In this document: positions 17,522-25,490 of the stretch, one piece after another | Position numbering within the stretch: the first letter of the stretch is position 1 | How the letters are laid out: each line of letters opens with the position of its first letter | DNA from: UBA4615 sp044371545 | Lineage (GTDB): Bacteria > Pseudomonadota > Gammaproteobacteria > Burkholderiales > Burkholderiaceae_E | NCBI GenBank assembly: GCA_044371545.1 | Contig: JBILTM010000001.1 | Span: 1-64,000 of the forward strand | Reading direction: 5' to 3' | DNA: 64,000 nt | Position numbers and translations under genes: made by a program | The notes under the pieces: model-generated | The model's database searches: none | What the model saw: the letters and a program-made list of their open reading frames with translations, nothing else | What the model was told of the DNA's origin: nothing

Positions 17522-18154
17522 TCAGACCACGCGGTCCCTGAAGCCCTGCGGCGCCGGCACCGTCGACGCGAACGAGGGCCGCGTCGAGATCCGCGCGAAC
17601 CAGTCGGCGAGCGCCGGGTGCGCGGCCGGCCAGTCGAAGTCCGGCAGCCGCAGCGACAGGTAGCCGAGCGTCGAGCCGATCGCGATGTCGGCCAGCCCGA
17701 ACGCGTCGCCGAGCGCGAAGCGCGCGCCCGGCGGGACCGCGGCGGCGAGGGCGGCCGTGCCGGCCTCGATCTTGCGGCGCTGGCGCGCGAGCCACGGCGC
17801 GCTGCAGCCTTCGCCGCGCATCCGCTCGAAGAGCGTCAGCACGGTCGCGTCGCAGACGCCGTCGGCGATCACCTCGAGCCGGCGCGCCTCCAGCCGGCCG
17901 TCCACGTCGGGCGGCAGCAGCGGCGGCTCGGGGTGCCGGGCCTCGAGCCACTCGAGGATGAAGCTCGACTCGAAGACAGACTGCCCGTCGTCGAGGATCA
18001 GCACCGGGATCTTGCCGAGCGGGTTGTACGCCGGAGCGCTCGCGTCGTCGTCCCAGGGCACCTCGGTGACCAGCTCGAACGCGAGGCCCTTCTCGGCGAG
18101 CGCGATGCGGACCTTGCGGGCGTAGGGGCTGGGGGTGGCGCTCAGCAGCTTCAT
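17522..18154 (-). CDS. glutathione S-transferase
   Basis: A 210-residue GST. The thioredoxin-like N-terminal domain (about 1-78) holds SPYARKVRIAL at the active site, the cis-Pro GKIPVLILDDG and FESSFILEWLE for glutathione gamma-Glu binding. The all-helical C-terminal domain (about 90-205) has the capping motif ALGDAFGLADIAIGSTLGY. It conjugates glutathione to electrophiles in the cytosol. Its start overlaps the SRAP stop as ATGA (18151-18154), so the two are translationally coupled. Confidence 0.93.
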   Translation of the reverse strand: MKLLSATPSPYARKVRIALAEKGLAFELVTEVPWDDDASAPAYNPLGKIPVLILDDGQSVFESSFILEWLEARHPEPPLLPPDVDGRLEARRLEVIADGVCDATVLTLFERMRGEGCSAPWLARQRRKIEAGTAALAAAVPPGARFALGDAFGLADIAIGSTLGYLSLRLPDFDWPAAHPALADWFARISTRPSFASTVPAPQGFRDRVV

Positions 18155-18837
18155 GCGATCGGGGGCAGCTCGACGCGCTTCGTAGGGTCCTCGGGACCGT
18201 GACGGTACGCCTGCGGCGGCGGCAGCACCAGCGCCGCGCGGGCCCGGTCGACGTCGCCGTGCAGCCACGCGTCGATCGCGTCGTCGGCGAGCGGCACGAC
18301 GCTGCGCTTGTCCTGCGCGTCGTCGGGCAGCTTCGGGTCGGGCTTGTGCATCAGCCGCATCAGCGGATGGCCGTCGGCGTTGACCGTCAGCATCGTGTAC
18401 GAGGGCACGACCTCGCCGGTCGCCGGGTCGGTCCACTCGCTCCAGAGTCCGGCGAGCAGCCAGGGCCGGCCGTCGGCGCGCGAGAACGACCACCAGGTGT
18501 TGCGGCCGGTGCCCCAGTAGGGCTCGACGAAGGTGTCGGCCGGCACGAGGCAGCGCTGCCCGCGCCGCCAGGCGTCGCGGAAGGTCGGCTTGCCTTCGAT
18601 GCCCTCGATCCGCGCGTTGTTCGTCATCAGCGGGCGCCCGTCGCGTGCGCGGGGATGCCGCTCGGACGCGTAGGGCGGGATCAGGCCCCACTGGCCGACG
18701 ACGACGCGGCCGCCCGGCAGCACGTAGGGCCCGGGCTGGCGCGGGCCGATCGCGCGGGCCCAGTCGGTCTCGTCCTGCAGCGTGAAGCCCAGGCCGACCA
18801 GCTTCTCGCGGATTGTCGGGTTGTAGCGGTTGCACAT
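18151..18837 (-). CDS. SRAP (YedK/HMCES-type) abasic-site protein
   Basis: A 228-residue SOS response-associated peptidase. Cys2 (MCNRY) is the residue that, after Met removal, crosslinks to abasic sites in single-stranded DNA. The catalytic Glu is in CLVPADTFVEPYW and the His region in MRLMHKPDPKLP. Most family members start MCGRY; the Asn here marks a subfamily rather than a lost residue. It protects replication forks at abasic lesions. No LexA box was identified upstream. The gene follows the tRNA-Lys terminator by 35 bases and is coupled to a GST gene. Confidence 0.93.
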   Translation of the reverse strand: MCNRYNPTIREKLVGLGFTLQDETDWARAIGPRQPGPYVLPGGRVVVGQWGLIPPYASERHPRARDGRPLMTNNARIEGIEGKPTFRDAWRRGQRCLVPADTFVEPYWGTGRNTWWSFSRADGRPWLLAGLWSEWTDPATGEVVPSYTMLTVNADGHPLMRLMHKPDPKLPDDAQDKRSVVPLADDAIDAWLHGDVDRARAALVLPPPQAYRHGPEDPTKRVELPPIA

Positions 18838-18874
18838 GGGAACGCCTCCCGTTGCGCCTGCGGCTCCGGTCCCG

Positions 18875-18913
18875 GAAACGAAAACGGGTCGACGTCTTGC
18901 GACATCGACCCGT
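18875..18913 (-). terminator. intrinsic terminator downstream of tRNA-Lys
   Basis: On the minus strand a 13-bp stem (18913-18901 with 18896-18884) closes on a GCAA tetraloop, with one T-G pair. It is followed by TTTTCGTTT. The stem is ACGGGTCGATGTC paired with GACGTCGACCCGT. Position, strand and T run make this a textbook Rho-independent terminator for the tRNA-Lys transcript, before the SRAP gene. Confidence 0.88.
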
Positions 18914-18919
18914 CGGAAT

Positions 18920-18995
18920 TGGTAGGCCGTGCGGGATTCGAACCTGCGACCAACGGATTAAAAGTCCGCTGCTCTACCAGCTGAGCTAACGACCC
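18920..18995 (-). tRNA. tRNA-Lys (anticodon TTT)
   Basis: A complete 76-base cloverleaf. The acceptor stem is GGGTCGT/ACGGCCT (one G-T pair) and the D arm is GCTCAGCTGGTAGAGC. The anticodon stem-loop has CTTTTAA with anticodon TTT, and the T arm is GCAGGTTCGAATCCCGC. The discriminator A and the CCA end are encoded. It reads AAA/AAG lysine codons. It has its own promoter and terminator, so it is a single-gene unit. No integrase or repeated tRNA end was seen nearby. Confidence 0.97.
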
Positions 18996-19053
18996 GTCGA
19001 TGCTGCCTGCGACGTTGTTCTTCTTCTGTCTTGTTGTTCTTGGGAAGCCTTCG

Positions 19054-19082
19054 ATTATAGGAAGTTCGGCGGCGACGGTCAA
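19054..19082 (-). promoter_or_regulatory. sigma70 promoter of tRNA-Lys
   Basis: On the minus strand TTGACC (19082-19077), a 17-base spacer and a perfect TATAAT (19059-19054) lie about 60 bases upstream of the tRNA. This near-consensus promoter stands out in the GC-rich background. The expected transcript start is near 19047, giving a roughly 50-base leader rich in A, C and pyrimidine runs. Confidence 0.88.
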
Positions 19083-19148
19083 ACGGGGCGAGCCCGTCCC
19101 GTGCGTTCGCAGGCCGGGGCGGCCCGATTCTGCACGTTCGCGGCCTGC

Positions 19149-20267
19149 TCAGACCATCCGCTCGACCCGCCAGACCTGGTAGCGCACACCGGCCACGCCG
19201 CCGGCGACGATCGCTGCCAGCGCGACGAAGGAGCCTACCGCGAGCGTCGAGACGCCGCTCATGCCCTGGCCGATCGTGCAGCCGAGCGCGGTCACGCCGC
19301 CGGCGCCCATCAGCAGGCCCCCGACAAGGTGGTTCGCGGTGTCCTCGGGGCCCTGGAAGCCCTCCCAGCGGAACGTGCGCGTCGCGATCGCGTAGGCGGC
19401 CGAACCGGCGACGAGCCCGAGCACCGACGCGATGCCGAGCGTCACGTACTTGCTCTTGTCCGACCAGAACATCAGCAGTTCGAGCGCGTACGCGCTCGGC
19501 GCGACGTAGCTGAGCGACTCCATCCGGGTGCTGTTGGTGCCGATGAAGACTTCCTCGAGCGTGCGCGGATCCTCCTCGAGGTGGCCGACGTGCCCGGACA
19601 CGTACCAGACCGCGACGACCCCGGCGCCGACGACCAGCGAGGCGAGCGCGTTGCCCCGTTCCTCGCGGAACGTCTTCGAGGCGAACGCGAACGCGATCAG
19701 CCCGCCGCCGACGACGAGCGCCGCGACGAGCCGCAGCGTGCGCGCGAGCGCGGCATCGCCGCCCGACAGCAGGCGCGGCAGGTCCTGGCCGCCGGCGAGC
19801 TCGATCGCGACCCGGTCGACGGTCCCGACCCGCACGACGCCGAACAGTCCGCGCAGCGTCATGTAGGCGGAGATCCCGAGCACGACGAACACCACCAGCG
19901 ACTTCAGGTTGCCGGCGCCGGCGCGCAGCAGCGTCTTCGTGCCGCAGCCCGACGCGAGCACCATGCCGAAGCCGAACATCAGGCCGCCGACGACGTTCGA
20001 CAGCCACAGGAGCTTCGGCCCGGCGTAGATCGATTTCGCCGGGTCGATCAGCCCGGCCCACGCGAGCGCCTGCGTGCCGAGCACCGCGACGCCGATCGCC
20101 GCGAGCCACATCCGCATCCGCGTCCAGTCGCCCATGTTCACGACGTCCGACACCGCGCCCATCGTGCAGAAGTTGCTGCGGTTCATCGCGATGCCGACGA
20201 CGAACGCGATCGCGAACGTCGCCCACGCGACGAGGTGCTGCAGCGAGGCGACGTCGGCTTCGGTCAT
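19149..20267 (-). CDS. YeeE/YedE family (TsuA-type) thiosulfate transporter
   Basis: A 372-residue inner-membrane protein with about nine to ten hydrophobic helices. The three Cys motifs of TsuA that relay thiosulfate are present: AMNRSNFCTMGA (N-terminal), LASGCGTKTLLRAGAGN (central) and LGCTIGQGMSG (C-terminal). Thiosulfate or related sulfur-oxyanion uptake is therefore the likely role. No adjacent TusA-like YeeD/TsuB gene is seen, though these often accompany it. It is the last gene after cpoB, 61 bases away on the same strand, so it may be read through from the Tol-Pal cluster. Confidence 0.9.
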   Translation of the reverse strand: MTEADVASLQHLVAWATFAIAFVVGIAMNRSNFCTMGAVSDVVNMGDWTRMRMWLAAIGVAVLGTQALAWAGLIDPAKSIYAGPKLLWLSNVVGGLMFGFGMVLASGCGTKTLLRAGAGNLKSLVVFVVLGISAYMTLRGLFGVVRVGTVDRVAIELAGGQDLPRLLSGGDAALARTLRLVAALVVGGGLIAFAFASKTFREERGNALASLVVGAGVVAVWYVSGHVGHLEEDPRTLEEVFIGTNSTRMESLSYVAPSAYALELLMFWSDKSKYVTLGIASVLGLVAGSAAYAIATRTFRWEGFQGPEDTANHLVGGLLMGAGGVTALGCTIGQGMSGVSTLAVGSFVALAAIVAGGVAGVRYQVWRVERMV

Positions 20268-20328
20268 CGGGGACGGGGCGGAAAACGGGGCGAGGAAAGG
20301 GGGCGGACGCGCGACCGGACGGGCCGCG

Positions 20329-21159
20329 TCAGCGCTTGGCGGCGAGCCCGGCGAGCCGCTCGCGCGCGGTCTGCGCGGCGCCGCTGCCGTCGTACTTCTC
20401 GGTCACGAGCTTGAACGTCTCGGCGGCGGCCTTGCGGTCGCCGGCCTCGACCTGCGCGTTGCCGATCGTCAGCAGCGCGTCGGCCGCGCGCGGGTGGTCG
20501 GGGTACTTCTGCGCGAACGACTGCAGCGTCGCGATCGCGCCCTTGTTGTCCTTCTGCGCGTACTGGCTGCTGCCGATCCAGTACTGCACGCTCGGCGAGT
20601 ACGCGCTCTGCGGATAGGCGGCGCCGAACTGCTGGAACGCGCTCTGCGCGCCGCGGAAGTCGCCCGCTCGGAAGATCGCGAGCGCGCCCTCGTAGGCGCG
20701 CCGCTCGGCCGGGTCGACGTTGACCTGCTTGCCGTCGACGTTCACCGCGACCGGCTCGAAGCGCTTCAGGCGGCCGTCGACCTCGCCGGCGAGGTCGCGC
20801 TGGCTGCGCTGGGTCTTGGAGAGCTCGTTGGTCTGCACCTCGAGCTGGCCGCGCAGCGTCGCGATCTCCTGGCGCATCGCCTGGATCTGGTTCTGCAGAT
20901 CGAGCTGGCCGCGGGTGGTCTGCTCGAGCCGCTCGACGCGCGACGACAGGTCCTCGATGCGCTTGAGCATGTCGCGCTGCAGCTGCTCGACGCGGCTGCG
21001 CACGTCGAGGATCGCGCGGCGCGCCTCGTCGTCCGAGAACAGCTGCGCGTGCGCGGGCAGCGCGAGGCCGGCGAGCAGCAGCACGGCGGCCGCGCGCTTC
21101 GCGCGGGCCAGCGTACCGCGGCCGGGGGCGGTCGGGATCGTCGGCGTGGTGGCGCTCAT
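20329..21159 (-). CDS. cpoB: CpoB (YbgF), Tol-Pal system protein
   Basis: A 276-residue periplasmic protein with a signal peptide (cleavage near AHAQ), an N-terminal trimerising coiled coil (about residues 45-120) and a C-terminal TPR domain (about 150-270). Marks of the TPR part are AIFRAGDFRGAQSAFQQF, YWIGSSQYAQKDNKGAI and GNAQVEAGDRKAAAETF. CpoB links peptidoglycan synthesis by PBP1B to Tol-driven outer-membrane constriction at division. It follows pal by 22 bases, the standard position at the end of the tol-pal cluster. Confidence 0.95.
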   Translation of the reverse strand: MSATTPTIPTAPGRGTLARAKRAAAVLLLAGLALPAHAQLFSDDEARRAILDVRSRVEQLQRDMLKRIEDLSSRVERLEQTTRGQLDLQNQIQAMRQEIATLRGQLEVQTNELSKTQRSQRDLAGEVDGRLKRFEPVAVNVDGKQVNVDPAERRAYEGALAIFRAGDFRGAQSAFQQFGAAYPQSAYSPSVQYWIGSSQYAQKDNKGAIATLQSFAQKYPDHPRAADALLTIGNAQVEAGDRKAAAETFKLVTEKYDGSGAAQTARERLAGLAAKR

Positions 21160-21181
21160 CGCGGGCCCGGGGCAGCGGAGG

Positions 21182-21757
21182 TCACTGGTAGGCGAGGTCG
21201 GCGCGACGGTTCTCGGCGAACGCGCTCTCGTCGGTGCCGGTGGCCTTCGGCTTTTCCTCGCCGAAGCTGACCGCCTCGATCTGCGCGTCGGCGACGCCGA
21301 GCGAGATCAGCGAGCGGCGCACGGCCTCGGAACGCTTCTGGCCGAGCGCGAGGTTGTACTCGCGGCTGCCGCGCTCGTCGGTGTTGCCCTGCACGACGAC
21401 CTTGCGGGCCTTGTTGGCGACGAGGAACCTCGCGTGCGCCTCGACGACCGGGCGGAACTCGTCCTTGATCGTGAAGCTGTCGAAGTCGAAGTAGATGCTG
21501 CGCTTGGCGAGCGGGCTGTTCGGGTCGTTGAGCGGGTCCTTCGACGGGTCGACGGTGACCTGCGCGATCGGGCGCTCGCTGCCGGCCGGCGCGGTGGCCG
21601 CGCCGCCGCCCGTTCCGCCGGCGCCTGCGCCCGAGCCCGCCGCGCTGCCGCGGTTCTCGACCGGGGCGGGCTCGTCGAGCTTGACGGCCGAGCTGCAGGC
21701 CGCGAGCGTCAGCGCGGCCGCGAGCGCGGCGAGAGAGGCGAGGGTACGTCGGTTCAT
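21182..21757 (-). CDS. pal: Pal, peptidoglycan-associated lipoprotein
   Basis: A 191-residue outer-membrane lipoprotein. The lipobox LAAC places the lipidated Cys near residue 21. A Gly/Ala-rich linker follows, then an OmpA-like domain (about 85-190) with IYFDFDSFTIKDEF, VVQGNTDERGSREYNLALGQ and AENRRADLAY. It binds meso-diaminopimelate of the cell wall and interacts with TolB. It lies between tolB and cpoB on one transcript. Confidence 0.96.
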   Translation of the reverse strand: MNRRTLASLAALAAALTLAACSSAVKLDEPAPVENRGSAAGSGAGAGGTGGGAATAPAGSERPIAQVTVDPSKDPLNDPNSPLAKRSIYFDFDSFTIKDEFRPVVEAHARFLVANKARKVVVQGNTDERGSREYNLALGQKRSEAVRRSLISLGVADAQIEAVSFGEEKPKATGTDESAFAENRRADLAYQ

Positions 21758-21802
21758 GGTCTTGGAAGCTCCGTGTTCTTCTGGTGCGGGTCGTGCGGGG
21801 GC

Positions 21803-23083
21803 TCAGCGCAGGAACGGGCCCCACGAGGGTTCGCGGATGTCGCCGAGCGACGAGCTGAGCCGCTGGCGGACGCGGCCGTCGACCGAGATCGCCATCAGCG
21901 AGTCGCGGCCGCCCTGCTGGGTGGCGTACATGATCCAGCGGCCGTTCGGCGAGAAGCTGGGTGCCTCTTCCTGGCCGCCGTCGGTCAGCACCGACTCGTT
22001 GCCGCCGGCGAGATCCTTCGTGCCGACGAAAAAGCGGCCGTCGCGCCGGGTGAGGAACGCGAGGCTGCGCCCGTCCGGGCTCACGCGCGGGCTCACGTTG
22101 TAGCTCGAGCCGAAGGTGACGCGCGTCGCGTCGCCGCCGTTCACCGGCATCCGGTAGATCTGCGGCGAGCCGCCCCGGTCGGACGTGAAGAACAGCGTGC
22201 GGCCGTCGGGCGAGAACACCGGCTCGGTGTCGATCGCGTTGGAGGTGGTGAGCCGGCGCGCGTTGGCGCCGTCGGCGGCGTTGATCAGGTAGATCTGCGA
22301 GAGACCGTTCAGGGTCAGCGCGACCGCGAGCGTGCGGCCGTCGGGCGACCAGGCGGGCGCGCTGTTGCTGCCCTTGAAGTTGGCGACCGCGACGCGCTGG
22401 CCGGTGGCGAGCGTGTGCACGTAGACGACCGGCTTCTTCTGCTCGAACGACACGTACGCGAGCCGCCCGCCGTCGGGGGACCACGAGGGCGAGATGATCG
22501 GCTCGGGCGAGACCAGCGGGGACTGCACGTTCTCGCCGTCCCAGTCGGCGACGTTCAGGCGAAAGCGCGTGCCCTGCTTGCTGACGAACGCGATGCGCGT
22601 CGAGAACACGCCCTTCTCGCCGGTCAGCTTCTCGAAGATCGCGTCGGCGATCCGGTGGCCGGCCAGGCGCAGGTCGGCCTCGGGCGCGACGACCGACTCG
22701 CCGGCGATCGGGGTCTGCTTGACCGCGTCGTAGAGGCGGTAGCGGATGTCGTAGCGGCCGTCGGCAAGCCTCGCGACCGAGCCGGCGACGAAGGTCTCGG
22801 CGCCGCGCGAGCGCACGCCCGCGAAGTCGACCGGTGCGGTGTCGGACACCGTCTGGGCCGGATCGATGACCCGGAACGCGCCGCTGCGGGCGAGGTCGCC
22901 GCGGACCACCGCGGCCACGTCCTGCGGCAGGCGGGCGTCGGTCGCGAAGCCGGCGATCGCGATCGGCAGCTGGGTCGCACCGACGCCGGACACGTCGATG
23001 CGCATCTGGGCGGCCGCGGGCAGCGCGAGGGCGCCGGCGACGAGGCCGGCGAACACGGGAACGAGGCGGAGGAGTCGTCTCAT
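21803..23083 (-). CDS. tolB: TolB, periplasmic Tol-Pal protein
   Basis: A 426-residue periplasmic protein with a signal peptide (cleavage near AAAQ), an N-terminal domain (about 25-160, LPIAIAGF) and a C-terminal six-bladed propeller. The propeller repeats read ISPSWSPDGGRLAYVS, APAWSPDGRTLAV, EPVFSPDGRTLFFTS, SPRVSPDGRSLAFL and APSFSPNGRWIMYA. It shuttles between TolA and Pal. The ATG at 23083 is the natural signal-peptide start. A perfect TATAAT lies 9 bases before it, in the 97 bases after tolA. Confidence 0.96.
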   Translation of the reverse strand: MRRLLRLVPVFAGLVAGALALPAAAQMRIDVSGVGATQLPIAIAGFATDARLPQDVAAVVRGDLARSGAFRVIDPAQTVSDTAPVDFAGVRSRGAETFVAGSVARLADGRYDIRYRLYDAVKQTPIAGESVVAPEADLRLAGHRIADAIFEKLTGEKGVFSTRIAFVSKQGTRFRLNVADWDGENVQSPLVSPEPIISPSWSPDGGRLAYVSFEQKKPVVYVHTLATGQRVAVANFKGSNSAPAWSPDGRTLAVALTLNGLSQIYLINAADGANARRLTTSNAIDTEPVFSPDGRTLFFTSDRGGSPQIYRMPVNGGDATRVTFGSSYNVSPRVSPDGRSLAFLTRRDGRFFVGTKDLAGGNESVLTDGGQEEAPSFSPNGRWIMYATQQGGRDSLMAISVDGRVRQRLSSSLGDIREPSWGPFLR

Positions 23084-23092
23084 CGTGGGCGG

Positions 23093-23098
23093 ATTATA
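23093..23098 (-). promoter_or_regulatory. possible -10 element directly before tolB
   Basis: TATAAT on the minus strand ends 9 bases before the tolB ATG. No convincing -35 hexamer is seen at the right distance. If used, the transcript would have almost no 5' untranslated region. It may provide extra tolB-pal-cpoB expression independent of tolQRA. Confidence 0.35.
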
Positions 23099-23180
23099 GA
23101 GCGCGGGCCGCGGGCGACCGCTGAGTGGTCGGGCAAGCGGCCGTTCGTCGGGTACGGTGCGCCGCCCGTCGCCGCGCGGC

Positions 23181-24359
23181 TCATTTCTCGTCCCGCGGCC
23201 CCCGGACGATCTCCAGCTCACCCTGGCAGGTACCCTCGGCCGGCTTCGGGAACGGGTCGGTGCGCTGGATGCCGCGCTCGGCGGCCTGGTCCCACGCGGA
23301 CACGCCGCTCGACCTGCGCAGCCGCACCGCCGCGAGGCTGCAGTCCGGCCGCAGCGTGACCAGGAAGACCGCCTTCGGGTTGCCGTCGAGATCGCCGGGC
23401 GCCTGGTAGGTGGTGTTCGAGCGGATCGCGGCGGCCACGCGCGCGCCGTAGCCGGCGTCGACGCGGCCGGTCGCGGCGCCCCGGACCGCCTGGTCGCTCG
23501 GCGTGCCCGAGGTGCCGGCCTGGCTCTGCAGTCGCTTGATGTCGTCGGCGCGGCGCTCCTCGGCGGCCTCGGCGTCGCGGCGCGCCTGCTCGGCGCGGCG
23601 CTTCTCGTCGGCGGCCTTCTTGTCCGCTTCCTTGCGGGCCTGCTCGTCCTTCGCGCGCTTCTCCTCGGCGGCCTTCTGCTCGGCGAGCCGGCGCTCGGCC
23701 GCGCGCTTCTCCTCGGCCTTCTTCTCGGCCTCCTTGCGCTCGGCGTCCCTGCGTTCGGCATCCTTCTTCTCCGCGAGCTTCTTCTCGGCGAGCCGGCGCT
23801 CCGCCTCCTTGCGCTCCGCCTCCTTGCGCGCCTGCTCGGCCTTGATGTCGGGCGCGACCGGCGGGGGAGGCGGGGGCGGCTCGGGTTTCGGCGGCGGGGG
23901 CGGCGGTTCGGGCGCAGGTTTCGGCTCGGGCTTGGGCTCGGGCCGGGGCTCGGGCGGCGGGCCCTTGACCGGCGGGGGTGGCACCCACAGCTCGGCCTGC
24001 ACCGGCTCGGGGGGGCGCGAGGTCCAGTTCAGCCCGAACACCAGCAGACCGATCAGCAGCGCGTGCATCGCGAGCGCGAGCGCGATCGCGCGGATGCGGC
24101 CGCCGGCCCGGGGCGGGCGCCCCGGCGGGCCCGGCGGCGGCGGCGCGGACGCAGGGGGCGTGCCGGAGCCGGACGGCGGGCGCGTGCCGGGGCCATAGGG
24201 CGGGGGCATGCCGGGGCCGGCCGGCCGGGGCGTACCGGAGCCGGACGGGCCCGTGCCCGACGGACCGCCCGCGGGCCGGTCCGCGCCGCCCCAACCCGGT
24301 CCGGACGCGCCGCCCTTCTGCGGGCGGCGGTCCGCGCCCGGCGGCGGTCGCGCGCTCAC
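23181..24359 (-). CDS. tolA: TolA with long Pro/Gly-rich N-terminal extension
   Basis: A 392-residue protein. The single membrane helix (IRAIALALAMHALLIGLLVF) starts only at about residue 88, preceded by a Pro/Gly/Ser-rich cytoplasmic stretch. After it come a Pro-rich hinge with PEPKP units, a long Glu/Lys/Ala/Arg helix (about 165-300) and a C-terminal globular TolA domain (about 305-392; RVDAGYGARVAAAIRSNTTY, CSLAAVRLRRSSG). TolA normally has only a few residues before the helix. The GTG start lies 1 base after the tolR stop, which favours the long form; an ATG at residue 50 is an alternative. TolA transmits TolQR energy to TolB-Pal. Confidence 0.9.
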   Translation of the reverse strand: MSARPPPGADRRPQKGGASGPGWGGADRPAGGPSGTGPSGSGTPRPAGPGMPPPYGPGTRPPSGSGTPPASAPPPPGPPGRPPRAGGRIRAIALALAMHALLIGLLVFGLNWTSRPPEPVQAELWVPPPPVKGPPPEPRPEPKPEPKPAPEPPPPPPKPEPPPPPPPVAPDIKAEQARKEAERKEAERRLAEKKLAEKKDAERRDAERKEAEKKAEEKRAAERRLAEQKAAEEKRAKDEQARKEADKKAADEKRRAEQARRDAEAAEERRADDIKRLQSQAGTSGTPSDQAVRGAATGRVDAGYGARVAAAIRSNTTYQAPGDLDGNPKAVFLVTLRPDCSLAAVRLRRSSGVSAWDQAAERGIQRTDPFPKPAEGTCQGELEIVRGPRDEK

Positions 24360-24360
24360 G

Positions 24361-24798
24361 TCACTTCTCCCGGCCCTTGACCATCAGGCCGACGCGGCCC
24401 GCGCCGGCCGCACGCACCTGGTCCATCAGCTTGACGACGTCGCCGTACGGCACCTTCTGGTCCGCGGCGATCAGCACCGCGAGCGTGGCCGGGTCGCCGA
24501 AGCTGCGCAGCGTCGGCGCGATGTCGCGCTCGCCGATCGTGCGGTCGAACTGCTGGGGCATGTTGCGGGTGACCATCCGCAGCTCCCCGCCTGGCGAGAG
24601 CCGGATCTCGACCAGCTGGTCGGGGGCCTGCGAACTCTGCCCCGCGCTCGGCACCTCGATCTGGCCCGGCGGCAGCAGCGGCGCGGTGACCATGAAGATC
24701 ACCAGCAGCACGAGCATCACGTCGATGTAGGGCACGACGTTGATCTCGGCCACCAATCGGCGCCGGCCGCCGCGGCGGGACGAGGAGACGGTGGGCAT
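24361..24798 (-). CDS. tolR: TolR, Tol-Pal energiser subunit
   Basis: A 145-residue ExbD/TolR protein with a basic N-terminus, one membrane helix (about 23-43, with the proton-relaying Asp in NVVPYIDVMLVLLVIFMVT) and a periplasmic dimer domain (about 60-140, ending DQVRAAGAGRVGLMVK). With TolQ it forms the proton-driven stator complex that drives TolA. The tolQ stop lies 17 bases upstream and the tolA GTG begins 1 base after the stop. Confidence 0.95.
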   Translation of the reverse strand: MPTVSSSRRGGRRRLVAEINVVPYIDVMLVLLVIFMVTAPLLPPGQIEVPSAGQSSQAPDQLVEIRLSPGGELRMVTRNMPQQFDRTIGERDIAPTLRSFGDPATLAVLIAADQKVPYGDVVKLMDQVRAAGAGRVGLMVKGREK

Positions 24799-24815
24799 CG
24801 CGCGGCCTCCGATCC

Positions 24816-25490
24816 TCAGCGCGCCTGGCGCTGCAGGATGTTGGAGAACTCCTCGACGAAGGTGTCGAAGCGGTTGGACAGGCGCTCGACGTCGTAGGCG
24901 AAGCGGTTGTAGGCGACGAACGCGGGGATCGCGGCGAACAGGCCGATCGCGGTCGCGACCAGCGCCTCGGCGATGCCCGGCGCGACCGCGGCGAGCGTCG
25001 CCTGCTTGACGTTCGCGAGGCCGCGGAACGAGTTCATGATCCCCCACACCGTGCCGAAGAGGCCGATGTACGGGCTCACCGAGCCGGCCGACGCGAGGAA
25101 CGCGAGGCTCGCGTCGAGCGCGTCCATCTCGCGCTGGTAGGACGCGCGCATCGCGCGGCGCGCGGCCTCGAGCATCGCGTTCGCGTCGCCCGGCTTCTGC
25201 TGGCGGGTCTTCAGGAACTCGCGCATGCCCGACTCGAAGATCCGCGCGAGCGGGCCGTGGTCGCCGGGCTGCTCGGAGGTGCGCGCGTACAGCGCGTTCA
25301 GGTCGCCGCCGCGCCAGAAGTCGGACTCGAACCGGTCGGTGGCCGCGCGCGCCGCGCGCACCTGGAACCACTTCCTGAAGATCACGGTCCACGAGGCGAC
25401 CGAGATCGCGAGCAGGCCGGCCATCACCAGCTGCACGAGCACGCTGGCGTTGGTCACCAGCGAGAGGATCGACATGTCGTTGTGGTTCAT
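24816..25490 (-). CDS. tolQ: TolQ, Tol-Pal energiser channel subunit
   Basis: A 224-residue inner-membrane protein with three helices: residues about 8-35, about 130-155 and about 165-190. Family blocks are SYQREMDALDASLAFLASAG, SPYIGLFGTVWGIMNSFRGL and PGIAEALVATAIGLFAAIPA, with pore-lining Thr and polar residues in TVWG and ATAIG. It forms the pentameric proton channel around TolR. The start overlaps the ybgC stop as ATGA (25487-25490). Confidence 0.96.
   Translation of the reverse strand: MNHNDMSILSLVTNASVLVQLVMAGLLAISVASWTVIFRKWFQVRAARAATDRFESDFWRGGDLNALYARTSEQPGDHGPLARIFESGMREFLKTRQQKPGDANAMLEAARRAMRASYQREMDALDASLAFLASAGSVSPYIGLFGTVWGIMNSFRGLANVKQATLAAVAPGIAEALVATAIGLFAAIPAFVAYNRFAYDVERLSNRFDTFVEEFSNILQRQAR

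Noticed and set aside
18920..18995. tRNA-Lys as a used phage or island attachment site
   Set aside because: No integrase gene and no second copy of the tRNA 3' end were noticed in the window.
23560..23860. Imperfect repeats in tolA as a mobile or CRISPR element
   Set aside because: They encode the Glu/Lys/Ala/Arg helical domain II of TolA, which is naturally repetitive.
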